Part shown: positions 48,957 through 57,008 of the stretch, piece by piece
Layout: the number at the start of each line of letters is the position of its first letter
How positions within the stretch are numbered: the stretch's first letter is position 1
Source: SAR202-VII-2 sp965263165
GTDB taxonomy: Bacteria > Chloroflexota > Dehalococcoidia > Lucifugimonadales > SAR202-VII-2
Reading direction: 5' to 3'
Assembly (NCBI GenBank): GCA_965263165.1
Contig: OZ253584.1
Location: 2,356,001-2,420,000, forward strand
DNA: 64,000 bases
The notes under the pieces: model-generated
What the model was told of the DNA's origin: nothing
Seen by the model: the letters and a program-made list of their open reading frames with translations, nothing else
Databases searched by the model: none
Program-made: the position numbers and the translations under genes

Positions 48957-49988
48957 TCACGGGTACAGGGCCAGCGCCTGAAGGCCGGTCGTCTCCTCCA
49001 GGCCGAACATGACGTTCATGTTCTGGACGGCCTGTCCGGCGGCCCCCTTCACCAGGTTGTCGAGGCAGGCGATGACGATCAGCCTGCCCGTGCGCGGGTC
49101 GAGCGTCGGATGGATGATGCAGTCGTTGTTGCCGAGGGTGTGCTTGGTGCTGGGGACTTTATCGACGACCCTCACAAAGGGGTGGCCATCGTAGAAGCCT
49201 CGATAGAGGTCGAACAGGGCGTCCTGCGCGGCGTCGCCGGTGGGCAGCGCGCCTTCCTTGAGCGTGGCGTAACAGGCGTTCAGGATGCCGCGGGTCATTG
49301 GTATCAGGTGGGGAACGAACGTCAGCCGCACCTTCTCGCCGGTGAGAAGGTTGAGGTCCTGGGCCATTTCCGGCATGTGCCTATGGCCGCGGAGGCTGTA
49401 GGCGGAGACGGCCTCGTTGACCTCCGAGAAGTGGGTGGACAGGCTGAGGCCGCGCCCTGCCCCCGACACGCCTGACTTGCCGTCGACGATGATATCCGCC
49501 CCGACGATCCCTGCGCTTACGGCCGGGGCGAGCGCCAGGATGGCGCAGGTGGAGTAGCACCCGGGATTGGCGACGAGACGGGCGTTGCTGATTTCGGCGC
49601 GATGAAGCTCGGTAAGGCCGAAGACTGCGTCCTCGATGAGGTCGGGGCAGGGATGGGCGGTGTCATACCACGATTCGTATTCGCCGACGTCCTTGAGCCG
49701 GAAGTCGGCGGAGATGTCGACGACTCGCAGGCCGTCCCTCACCAGGGGGGCCACGCCCTCGGCGCTGGCCTTGTGGGGCAGGGCCGAGAAGACCACGTCG
49801 AGGCTGCCGGACAGGTCATCTTCGATTGGGAGGTCGGCGCCGGCGAGATGGGGGAAGACGTCTTTGAGCCGCTGGCCGGCGGCGCTTCGTCCGGTGACGG
49901 AGGTAATGTTGGCGTCGGGGTGGTGGCAAAGGATGCGGGCGAGCTCCACGCCGGCGTAGCCGGTGACGTTGATGATGCCTACGTTCAT
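48957..49988 (-). CDS. argC: N-acetyl-gamma-glutamyl-phosphate reductase
   Basis: Third enzyme of arginine biosynthesis, reducing N-acetylglutamyl phosphate to the semialdehyde with NADPH. The Rossmann motif TGYAGVELARIL is at the N-terminus, and the active-site Cys is in VANPGCYSTCAIL. GKSGVSGAGRG and the His in HRHMPEM are also conserved. ATG 49988 gives 343 residues, the family length; a longer frame adds a low-complexity Thr/Ser leader from the repetitive upstream DNA. No other arg gene is adjacent in the window. Confidence 0.94.
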   Translation of the reverse strand: MNVGIINVTGYAGVELARILCHHPDANITSVTGRSAAGQRLKDVFPHLAGADLPIEDDLSGSLDVVFSALPHKASAEGVAPLVRDGLRVVDISADFRLKDVGEYESWYDTAHPCPDLIEDAVFGLTELHRAEISNARLVANPGCYSTCAILALAPAVSAGIVGADIIVDGKSGVSGAGRGLSLSTHFSEVNEAVSAYSLRGHRHMPEMAQDLNLLTGEKVRLTFVPHLIPMTRGILNACYATLKEGALPTGDAAQDALFDLYRGFYDGHPFVRVVDKVPSTKHTLGNNDCIIHPTLDPRTGRLIVIACLDNLVKGAAGQAVQNMNVMFGLEETTGLQALALYP

Positions 49989-50163
49989 GGGACGTCCTGA
50001 GGGTGGTGTTGTTGAGGTATGGGTTGAGGTTGTATGGGTTGAAGTATAGGAAGTATAGAGGGAAGGCCTGAGCGCGGACAAGGCGGATGGGAACCTTCGC
50101 TCCGCCGCAGCCATAGCTGCGGCCAGAGCTTACGCTCGGCGTCGGCGAGGGTCTGAAGTGCCC
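49989..50163. other. Short-repeat DNA upstream of argC
   Basis: 175 bp. Near 50004-50056 it holds imperfect repeats of TTGAGGTATGGG, TTGAGGTTGTATGGG and TTGAAGTATAGG. They could be a slipped-strand repeat or binding sites controlling argC; I see no clear ARG box. Confidence 0.35.
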
Positions 50164-51084
50164 CTAGAGGTTCGCCACGACGTCTTCGGCGAAGAGCCGC
50201 ACCTGGTCTCGCTGCGCCTCCAGAGTTCTGCCGCGGGGATTGATAACGAGGTGCTGGATGCCGGCCTCCTCGTAGCGGCGGACGTCATCGCGTACATGCT
50301 GGGGTGTGCCCTCGAGGGGGATGGCCTCTTCTGGAGCGCGTTCCTGATTGATCGAGATGGGGGTGCGCATGCCCATCGTGAAGCCTTCGGGGCTGCGTTC
50401 TTCCTCTTCCAGGAGCTGGTGCAGCCGCTGGATTGCCGCCGGGATCTCAGGGGGCCGATGGCGGATGCCCTGCCAGCCATCGCCGAGGCGGGCGGCGCGG
50501 CGCAGGGCCGGGCCGGTGATGCCGCCGATCCAGATGGGGAGCGGGTCCTGGATGGGCTTGGGCTCGAAGCCGAGGTTGGAGACGGTGTAGAAGGGATCGT
50601 TGAAAGAAGGAGAAGGGGAGGTCCAGAGCTCCCGGAAGAGGCGTATGTAGGAGTCGGTGGCGGCGCCGCGGTTGGCGAAGGGCGGGCTCTTCAACACATC
50701 GAACTCCTCGGACATCCACCCGGCCCCCGCTCCCAGGATGACCCTTCCGCCGGATAGGACGTCGATGGTGGCGAGGGTCTTGGCGGTGACGACGGGGTTC
50801 CGGTAGGGGATGACGAGGACGCTGACGCCGATGCGGGTCCGCTGGGTGGCGGCGGCCAGCGCGGCCATGACGGCCAGGGGTTCGAGGACGGGGTCTGTGG
50901 GCTGGACGCTGAACTCCCCCGATGAGCGGTAGGGGTAGCGGGATGCGATGTCCCTGGGCACAACGACGTGGTCGCTGACCCAGACGGAGTCGAAGCCCAG
51001 CGCTTCGATCTCCCGGGCGAAGCTGAAGACGTCGTCCCCTGTCTTGAGGAGGCCCATATTGGGAATGCTGACACCGAACTTCAT
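50164..51084 (-). CDS. LLM-class oxidoreductase, probably F420-dependent
   Basis: A 306-residue luciferase-like protein from a different branch than the two at 18031 and 26218. It starts MKFGVSIPNMGLLKTGDDVF and has IEALGFDSVWVSDHVVVP, GVSVLVIPYRNPVVTAKTLA, LSGGRVILGAGAGW and the C-terminal GTPQHVRDDVRRYEEAGI. These are features of the TIGR03619-type F420-dependent group. Cofactor choice is by family resemblance only. Stands alone between argC and hsp20. Confidence 0.88.
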   Translation of the reverse strand: MKFGVSIPNMGLLKTGDDVFSFAREIEALGFDSVWVSDHVVVPRDIASRYPYRSSGEFSVQPTDPVLEPLAVMAALAAATQRTRIGVSVLVIPYRNPVVTAKTLATIDVLSGGRVILGAGAGWMSEEFDVLKSPPFANRGAATDSYIRLFRELWTSPSPSFNDPFYTVSNLGFEPKPIQDPLPIWIGGITGPALRRAARLGDGWQGIRHRPPEIPAAIQRLHQLLEEEERSPEGFTMGMRTPISINQERAPEEAIPLEGTPQHVRDDVRRYEEAGIQHLVINPRGRTLEAQRDQVRLFAEDVVANL

Positions 51085-51195
51085 AGCCGCCGCCTTTGGC
51101 CCAAGCTGGGGCCAACTCTACGCTTCCCTAGTCCGGCGGGCAAGCAGGAATGCGGCGGGTAGCCAAAGGAAGTGATACAATTCGACTCAAATCTA

Positions 51196-51224
51196 TTGAC
51201 TAGATAATGCTGCGCTAGTAGGAT
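51196..51224 (+). promoter_or_regulatory. Promoter of the Hsp20 gene
   Basis: TTGACT at 51196-51201, a 17-bp spacer, and TAGGAT at 51219-51224, about 60 nt upstream of the start codon. I see no CIRCE inverted repeat here. Confidence 0.5.
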
Positions 51225-51283
51225 ATGTAATGAGCGATGTCAAAGGCGTCGCTGCGAGGAATACATTTACTTGGAGGTGCATG

Positions 51284-51748
51284 ATGTTGCTTCAGCGATG
51301 GACCCCCTTTGAGGAGCTGCGGCGGGCGAACCTGGAGATGGACCGACTGCGGCGAGGGTTTTGGGGCAATGGCTACGGCCGCGAACGAGAGCCCGCGGCG
51401 TGGGCCATCCCCTTGGATGTCGTAGAGAGGGATGGGGAGTTTGAGGTCCACGCGTCGTTGCCGTCGGTGGACCCAAAGGACGTCGAAGTGTCCACCGACG
51501 ACGGAGTGCTGACGATCCGCGCCGAGGCCAAGGAGGAGCGGGACGAGGAGAGCGACAAGTATCTGCTGCGGGAACGGCGCAGGGGCGCCTTCTACAGGGC
51601 GGTTCGGCTGCCCGACGCAGTTGATGCAGAGAGGGCACAGGCCCACTACGACCGGGGCGTGCTGACAGTGACGTTCCCGAAGGCCGAGGGCAAGAAGGCC
51701 CATCGGATTGCCGTAGAGGTGAACGAGGCGTCGGCGATCGAGGGCTAA
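51284..51748 (+). CDS. Hsp20/alpha-crystallin small heat-shock protein
   Basis: ATP-independent holdase that binds unfolding proteins in the cytosol. The alpha-crystallin domain runs from about residue 35 to the end: WAIPLDVVERDGEFEVHASL, then VDPKDVEVSTDDGVLTIRAE and YDRGVLTVTFPK, which holds the conserved GVL motif. GGAGG lies 6 nt before ATG 51284; ATG 51281 directly before it is the alternative. A C-terminal I-x-I/V (IAVEV) motif for oligomerisation is plausible. Followed by a long perfect hairpin. Confidence 0.9.
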   Translation: MLLQRWTPFEELRRANLEMDRLRRGFWGNGYGREREPAAWAIPLDVVERDGEFEVHASLPSVDPKDVEVSTDDGVLTIRAEAKEERDEESDKYLLRERRRGAFYRAVRLPDAVDAERAQAHYDRGVLTVTFPKAEGKKAHRIAVEVNEASAIEG

Positions 51749-51766
51749 GTCGCAGGGGGATGACAA

Positions 51767-51806
51767 GCGCGCAGACCGGCGCCCCAACGGGCGCCGGTCT
51801 GCGCGC
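51767..51806 (+). terminator. Hairpin terminator after hsp20
   Basis: A perfect 17-bp stem, GCGCGCAGACCGGCGCC with its complement, and a 6-nt loop. It starts 19 bp after the hsp20 stop, between convergent genes, so it may act on both. There is no U run. Confidence 0.75.
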
Positions 51807-51858
51807 GGGGAGGCGGGCGCCTCAGCTATCCGTGGAAACAGTGGCGGGCGGGGATGTT

Positions 51859-53172
51859 TTAGGAGGGTGAAGGAACGAGCGACGCGTCCTCGGTGTTGTG
51901 GGGGAGGCGGGGTCGGCTGGCGCTCCCCGCCATGATGGCCCCCACGAGGCAGGCCAGCGCCAGCGCTGCGAACGCAATCCGGTAGTCGCCGAGGATATCG
52001 TAGAGGCCGCCGGTGAGGACCGGCCCTATGGCGGCGCCGCCGGTCTGGGCCGTCAGCGTCACGCCGCGGATGGCGCCGAGGCTGCGGCGGCCGTAGTAGT
52101 CGGCCCAGGCGGAAGGCACGACAACGAACATGCCCGACAGGCCCAGGCCGAACAGGCACACGCTCACCAGGGCAATCGGAACGGAGCTCGCCTGGACCAT
52201 GACGAGGCCGCTGGCCGTCAACATCAGCGAGGACAGGGCCATCCCCGCCCGCAGGGGTATCCGCCTGGCGACGGCGCCCCAGAGAAAGCTGCTCAGGCCC
52301 AGGGATATGGCGTAGGCGCTGGCCATGGACGCGGCTACCAGGGGGTCGAAGCCCCGCTGGATGAAGTGGGGGATGTGATGGAGGCTGACGCCGCCGTGGA
52401 ACATGAAGGTGGTTGCTGATGTCCCCATGATCAGCCACAGGGCGGGGGTGCGCATCGCCTGGCGTAGCGTGAAGTTGGTCTCCGTGGCCGATGCGGGCTT
52501 GGTCGCGCCCGTTGTGGCCTCGCCGGGGGGCGGTAGCGCAGCGTCTCCGTCGGGGAGGAGGCCCACGTCCTCCGGGCGGCGGCGTATGAAGATGGCCGAC
52601 GGGATGACGCCGATCACCAACATGCACATGCCCAGGGCCAGCCAGGCCGTCCTCCAGTCGGCGGCTGCGGCGATGGCGCCGGCCATGGGCGGGAAGATGG
52701 CAAGGCCAATGGGAGACGTGGCGGACACGGCGGCGAGGGCCTGGGGACGGCGGCGGATGAACCAGTTGCTGACCGTCGTGCTCATCCCCACTTCCATCGG
52801 GCCGACGAACAGCGCCCGGCCCAGGGTGAAGGGGATGTAGAACATGAGGGGCGTGACGGTGTAGGAGAGGAGAAGGGCGAAGGCGCCCATGAGCAAGGAC
52901 GAGCCGCTGAGGATGACCCTGCTGCCGTAGCGGTCGACGAGGCGGCCGGCGACGGGGGCGGTGACGGTGGCGACGAGAGCGCCGGTGGTGAGGACGCCGG
53001 AGATGGTCGTGCGGTTCCAGCCGAGGTCGTCGGACATGGGGCCGATGAGCGCTCCCAGGATGGAGGCGCCGAGGATGGCCCTGGGGATGCCCACGGAGAT
53101 GGCGCACCCAACGATGACCCAGCCGTAGAAGAAGGGAGGGTTGACGGGGAGCTTGGCGTGGGACTGCTGCAA
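51859..53172 (-). CDS. MFS transporter (oxalate/formate antiporter-like)
   Basis: Twelve-helix carrier, probably for a monocarboxylate or related anion. The first helix begins FFYGWVIVGCAISVG, the hallmark of this subgroup. It then has RLVDRYGSRVILSG between helices 2 and 3, and the central loop IRRRPEDVGLLPDGD. The start is unclear. A TTG at 53172 gives 437 residues and a short N-terminus as usual; a TTG at 53274 would add 34 residues encoded by the repeat at 53165-53325. Neither has a good binding site. Confidence 0.85.
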   Translation of the reverse strand: MQQSHAKLPVNPPFFYGWVIVGCAISVGIPRAILGASILGALIGPMSDDLGWNRTTISGVLTTGALVATVTAPVAGRLVDRYGSRVILSGSSLLMGAFALLLSYTVTPLMFYIPFTLGRALFVGPMEVGMSTTVSNWFIRRRPQALAAVSATSPIGLAIFPPMAGAIAAAADWRTAWLALGMCMLVIGVIPSAIFIRRRPEDVGLLPDGDAALPPPGEATTGATKPASATETNFTLRQAMRTPALWLIMGTSATTFMFHGGVSLHHIPHFIQRGFDPLVAASMASAYAISLGLSSFLWGAVARRIPLRAGMALSSLMLTASGLVMVQASSVPIALVSVCLFGLGLSGMFVVVPSAWADYYGRRSLGAIRGVTLTAQTGGAAIGPVLTGGLYDILGDYRIAFAALALACLVGAIMAGSASRPRLPHNTEDASLVPSPS

Positions 53173-53325
53173 GGGAGTGGCCTGGATCGGAGCCGGGGAC
53201 TCGCGGGAGCGAGTCGTTAATGTTTTGGAGCCGTCGCCGGACCCAGTACCGGACCGGCGGAGCGGAGGTCTCAACAGGGTAGAGGTAGCGTACTAGAGCG
53301 GAGCGGTGAACGGAAGGAGCGAGGA
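53165..53325 (+). repeat. Direct repeat flanking the lipoprotein gene, left copy
   Basis: About 161 bp, closely similar to 55753-55914 in the same orientation. Shared landmarks are TGCTGCAAG at the start, GACTCGC-loop-GCGAG, CGCCGGACCCAG, AGGGTAGAG, and CGGTGAACGGAAGG at the end. GACTCGCGGGAGCGAGTC can form a tight hairpin. It overlaps the possible 5' extension of the MFS gene on the other strand. Confidence 0.75.
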
Positions 53326-53675
53326 GAGACTAGTTTCCACCCTGCGCCGGCGCCGCGGGGTCTCTCGGAGGGTGCTGGGGGCGATCCACTTGCTTGACCT
53401 GAATCGAATACTAGGCGTCGAGGGTCTCAATCGGGGTAAACTGGTGGCAACCCGGCGATTGACTGCCTTGCAGGACCTGACTATGGCGCCGCGACGTCGT
53501 TTGGGCTGCCCTTTGAGCCTGAAGACTCCCTATATGGGAAATCCTGGTTGCTCTTCTCATTAGCCGAACTTCCTGAGGACGCTGCTCACTCTCGCGCACT
53601 GCACTAAACTGGATCGGCTCTGGCGCCCTGACATCAGACTGCCGGGGCTTCGGACGCGCACACACGGAGGATGGC
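53326..53675. other. Upstream region of the third binding lipoprotein
   Basis: 350 bp without a supported gene between the left direct repeat and the lipoprotein start. GC-rich stretches near 53340-53395 could pair (CGCCGGCGCCGCGG). I compared TGGTGGCAACCCGG near 53441 with the T-box motif and rejected it. The ribosome binding site GGAGG lies just before the ATG at 53676. Confidence 0.35.
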
Positions 53676-55739
53676 ATGATACGAACGTGGAAGGTGAGAC
53701 TGCCCATCCTTGCGGCGGCGCTGCTCGGCGTGCTCGTGCTGAGTGGCTGCGCGAGCAGCGATCCGACTCCGTCGCCGACCGCGGCCCCGGCATCCACGGC
53801 AGCCCCAACGCTGGCGCCTAGTCCCACCCCTCAGCCCACCTCCAAGCCTCCGGTGCCGACCGCGACTCCGGCATCCGCGGCAACCCCAACGATTGTGCCT
53901 AATCCCACCCCTCAGCCCACCCCTACGCCGCCGCCGCCGACCGCGACCCCGGCATCCACGGCAACCCCAACGCCGGCGCCTATTCCCACCCCTCAGCCCA
54001 CCTCTACGCCCCCGCCGTCCCCTGAAACGCAGGAGGAGATCGTGGCGCGGCTGCGAGGCGACGCCGACAGTTTCGAGTACGCCGTCGGTACACCCGGCGG
54101 CTCGATCACGTACGCGACGATCAGCGAACCGCTGACGTTCAACCTGCCGCTCGCGAACGATGCCGGTTCGTCCGGTTACCTCAGCTACGTGTTCGAGGGG
54201 CTGACCGAGACCTCGTGGCTGGACGACGCCATCGAGCCGGGACTTGCGGAGTCATGGGAGCACTCGAATGACGGCCGGGAGTGGACGTTCCACCTGCGCC
54301 GGGACGTTTCGTGGCACGACGGCGAGCCGTTCACCGCACGCGATGTGGACTTCACTTTCAACCGCATCGTCTACAACGACGACATCCCCACTTCCGACCG
54401 CGAGGCGTTCACCTTCGTCTACGTCGACGAGGCGACCGGCGAAACGACGGATGGGCGGATGACCGTCACAGCCTTGGACGACTACACGGTGCGGTTCGTG
54501 CTGCCCGTCTCCTACGCGCCGTTCCTCCGCTCGATGGGCTACGCCATCTACCCGGAGCACATCCTCGAGCCGCACGTAGACGCTGGAGCGTTCGAGGATG
54601 TCTGGGACATCGAAACGGACCCGTCGGAGGTCATCGGCACGGGGCCGTTCACCATCGCTGGCTACACGCCGGGCGACCGGCTCACGCTCCGGCGCAACCC
54701 GGACTACTGGTTGCGGGACAGCGCGGGCAACAGCCTTCCGTACCTGGACGAGATCGTCTACCGCATAGTCGAGGACTTCGACGCCGAGCTGGCGCTCTTC
54801 CAGGCCGGAGAGACGGACGCCCACGGTGTGCTGGGTGTGGAGTATCCGCTGCTGGAGCCGCTGCAGGAGGAGGGCAACTTCACCATCCACCGGCGCGGCC
54901 CCGGCTTCGGCACGACGTTCCTCACGTTCAATGTGCACCCTGGCATGAACCCGGACGGGGAGGCGTACGTGCGCCCTGAAGCGCGGGCGTGGTTCGAGAG
55001 CCGCGAGTTCCGGCAGGCCGTCGCGCACAGCGTGGACAAGGCCGCGATCATCGAGGAGTCGCTCGGCGGACTCGGTTACCCCCAATGGTCGTCCATCAGC
55101 CCCGCCGCAGGCGACTTCCACAACCCTGAGACCCGGCGGTACGAGTACGACCTTGACGCGGCGAAGGCGCTGCTCGACGGCCTAGGCTGGACGGATGCGG
55201 ACGGCGACGGCGTCCGCGAGGACGGCGCGGGTAACCCCATCTCGTTCACGCTCGTCACGAACGAGAGCAACAGTGTGCGGGAGAGCGCGACGCGCATCAT
55301 CCAGGACGGCATGCGCAGCATCGGCCTCGGCGTGGACGTCCGGCTCGTCGACTTCGGCGAACTCGTCCGACAGCTGATCGCCACCTATGACTGGGAGGCG
55401 GTCGTCATCGGCTTCACCGGCGGCCCGGACCCGTACAGCGGCATCGCGTTCTGGCACAGCGGCGCCGACCTCCACCTGTGGTATCCGAACCAGCCGGAAC
55501 CGGCCACGGCCTGGGAGGCGGAGGTCGACGATCTGTACACCGCGGCGAGCCAGGAGATGGACCACGAAGAGCGGGTGCGGATGTATCACCGCGCGCAGGA
55601 GATAGCAGCTGAGCAGGCGCCTGTCATCTACACGGCGCTATCGGAGCAGCTGAGCGCGGTGCGCAACGTGTTCGGCAACGTCACCCCAACGCTCTACGGT
55701 CTGTGGGACGACCGCTACATCTACCGCACGGAAAAATAG
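53676..55739 (+). CDS. ABC-type peptide-binding lipoprotein
   Basis: Membrane-anchored binding protein of 687 residues. The lipobox LSGC follows a hydrophobic leader (LPILAAALLGVLVL). A Pro/Thr/Ala linker (to about residue 114) is built from three 27-residue repeats. The SBP_bac_5 domain is in normal order: SWHDGEPFTARDVDFTFNRI, IGTGPFTIAGYTPGDRL, REFRQAVAHSVDKAAII, then the C-terminal lobe. GGAGG is 8 nt upstream of ATG 53676. No permease or ATPase gene is adjacent, and the gene is enclosed by direct repeats, which suggests it moved here as a unit. Confidence 0.9.
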   Translation: MIRTWKVRLPILAAALLGVLVLSGCASSDPTPSPTAAPASTAAPTLAPSPTPQPTSKPPVPTATPASAATPTIVPNPTPQPTPTPPPPTATPASTATPTPAPIPTPQPTSTPPPSPETQEEIVARLRGDADSFEYAVGTPGGSITYATISEPLTFNLPLANDAGSSGYLSYVFEGLTETSWLDDAIEPGLAESWEHSNDGREWTFHLRRDVSWHDGEPFTARDVDFTFNRIVYNDDIPTSDREAFTFVYVDEATGETTDGRMTVTALDDYTVRFVLPVSYAPFLRSMGYAIYPEHILEPHVDAGAFEDVWDIETDPSEVIGTGPFTIAGYTPGDRLTLRRNPDYWLRDSAGNSLPYLDEIVYRIVEDFDAELALFQAGETDAHGVLGVEYPLLEPLQEEGNFTIHRRGPGFGTTFLTFNVHPGMNPDGEAYVRPEARAWFESREFRQAVAHSVDKAAIIEESLGGLGYPQWSSISPAAGDFHNPETRRYEYDLDAAKALLDGLGWTDADGDGVREDGAGNPISFTLVTNESNSVRESATRIIQDGMRSIGLGVDVRLVDFGELVRQLIATYDWEAVVIGFTGGPDPYSGIAFWHSGADLHLWYPNQPEPATAWEAEVDDLYTAASQEMDHEERVRMYHRAQEIAAEQAPVIYTALSEQLSAVRNVFGNVTPTLYGLWDDRYIYRTEK
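53775..54017 (+). repeat. Three 81-bp tandem repeats encoding the lipoprotein linker
   Basis: Three in-frame units of 81 bp (27 residues) start at 53775, 53856 and 53937, each beginning CCGACCGCG. The protein unit is PTATPAS-x-ATPT followed by PTPQPT. They differ by a few substitutions, so linker length has grown by duplication. Confidence 0.85.
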
Positions 55740-55752
55740 CTCGCAGCCTGGT

Positions 55753-55914
55753 TGCTGCAAGAGTGGCCCGGGTCGGGGCTGAGGACTCGCAGAAGCGAGC
55801 CTTTGATAATTGTCTGGTGCCGCTGCCGGACCCAGGTTCCAGCCCGGCGTAGCGACGGTCTCAGCAGGGTAGAGCCAGAGTATTGGAGCGGAACGGTGAA
55901 CGGAAGGGGTAGAG
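55753..55914 (+). repeat. Direct repeat flanking the lipoprotein gene, right copy
   Basis: Right-hand copy of the 53165-53325 sequence, starting 14 bp after the lipoprotein stop. The stem GACTCGC-AGAA-GCGAG is kept although the loop bases differ. It marks the boundary between the lipoprotein unit and the AT-richer two-gene operon. Confidence 0.75.
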
Positions 55915-56043
55915 GTTGGGGGATTCGTGACGGCCATGGAGGTTTAGTTCCCGACTCTGAGCTCGCGCAGCAGTACCATCTTCCTTCGAGATTGCAGGAA
56001 GTCGTGAAAATGGTTAGCCTCGCTGGGCCGCCCCAATGTCATG
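55915..56043. other. Short gap before the DUF1848-like gene
   Basis: 129 bp between the right direct repeat and the end of the DUF1848-type gene. No gene, hairpin or promoter is clear. Confidence 0.3.
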
Positions 56044-57000
56044 CTAATCTGGCGGCAATAGCGGCAACTGTTTTTGCCGTTGGGTGTCCAACAACTCTGT
56101 ATCTGATAAAGGAGGAGGTTTCTGAGGGAACAGGTACTCGCCGAGCGGGTCGTGGTCTTGATACCGTTTTAGAGCAAGAGACCGTCGTCGAACAGCATAA
56201 CAATATACACATCCGTGTGGGCACGTATCGTAATCCCCGATGTCTTTTGACTCGTAGCAGCCGCACCCCAGCCGCATGCCCTTCAGTCTTGAGCGGAATG
56301 GACGCCCTGTTACATTCATCAGCCGCTGCGCATCAACACAGCGTGCTTCACTTACACCGGGCACCGTGAGGTCAGGCTGAGTGCAAATCGAAAGACGCAT
56401 GGCATGTTCATCTGCAATCTCCACTAGGTCACTAAGTAGTGCTCGTTTTACTTCTGTTGGGGGGTCACACCAGTCGAAATTGTTTGCTCGCGCAGCCTCA
56501 TCTAAATTGAATTGAGTTTTCCTGTACAGTTGCATGAAAGAAACTACAACCTCGTCCGTATAACCAGACAACTCAGAAGCAAGGCTTGCAAAGTTGTCTC
56601 GGTGGAAGTCAGCATCAGTGCTCGTCGAAAAAATTATCGTGTCGTAACGCCAAACAAAGGCCTGTTGCCCGTATTTGTCGGAGGCCGACTTGAAATTCTT
56701 CACTGATCGGTTTGCGTCTACGACACGCGTTTCAAGTGCTCTAGGATAGCCATTGATTGTGTATTGCACGACGAACGGGAAACCTTGTTGGTAAACCTCG
56801 TCCAGTGTATCAACAAAAGGAGCCAGATTCTTCGTCCAGAAGACAAATCCGTCTACATCTTCCTCACGCAATGATATCATATAATGTTGGCTCTTGTTAT
56901 AAGAGTTAACCATCCGGCAAAATCCGGCATGAAGTCTATTCCGGAACCACTCCCCGTAGAAAGCTGGAATGTCGGTCTTGTAGCTAGCAAAAATAATCAT
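56044..57000 (-). CDS. DUF1848-type protein with C-terminal radical-SAM-like Cys cluster
   Basis: A 318-residue protein matching DUF1848: KTDIPAFYGEWFRNRLHAGF near the start, DVDGFVFWTKNLAPFVDTLD, then FVWRYDTIIFST, and a C-terminal GCGCYESKDIGDYDTC. The last Cys group is CPHGCVYCYA, a CxxxCxxC like that of radical-SAM proteins but placed at the C-terminus. An iron-sulfur cluster and SAM chemistry are likely but unproven. The ATG has AGGGTGAG upstream and lies 8 bp after the partner gene. Base composition is clearly more AT-rich than flanking genes, pointing to transfer. Confidence 0.8.
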   Translation of the reverse strand: MIIFASYKTDIPAFYGEWFRNRLHAGFCRMVNSYNKSQHYMISLREEDVDGFVFWTKNLAPFVDTLDEVYQQGFPFVVQYTINGYPRALETRVVDANRSVKNFKSASDKYGQQAFVWRYDTIIFSTSTDADFHRDNFASLASELSGYTDEVVVSFMQLYRKTQFNLDEAARANNFDWCDPPTEVKRALLSDLVEIADEHAMRLSICTQPDLTVPGVSEARCVDAQRLMNVTGRPFRSRLKGMRLGCGCYESKDIGDYDTCPHGCVYCYAVRRRSLALKRYQDHDPLGEYLFPQKPPPLSDTELLDTQRQKQLPLLPPD

Positions 57001-57008
57001 TGCTCACC

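Noticed and set aside
53440..53456. T-box-like TGGTGGCAACCCGG upstream of the binding lipoprotein
   Set aside because: It needs an extra base to fit the T-box core, no specifier or terminator stems are visible, and the downstream gene is not an amino-acid or aminoacyl-tRNA synthetase gene.
53775..54017. Tandem repeats as a possible CRISPR array
   Set aside because: The units are adjacent with no spacers and are in frame within a protein linker.
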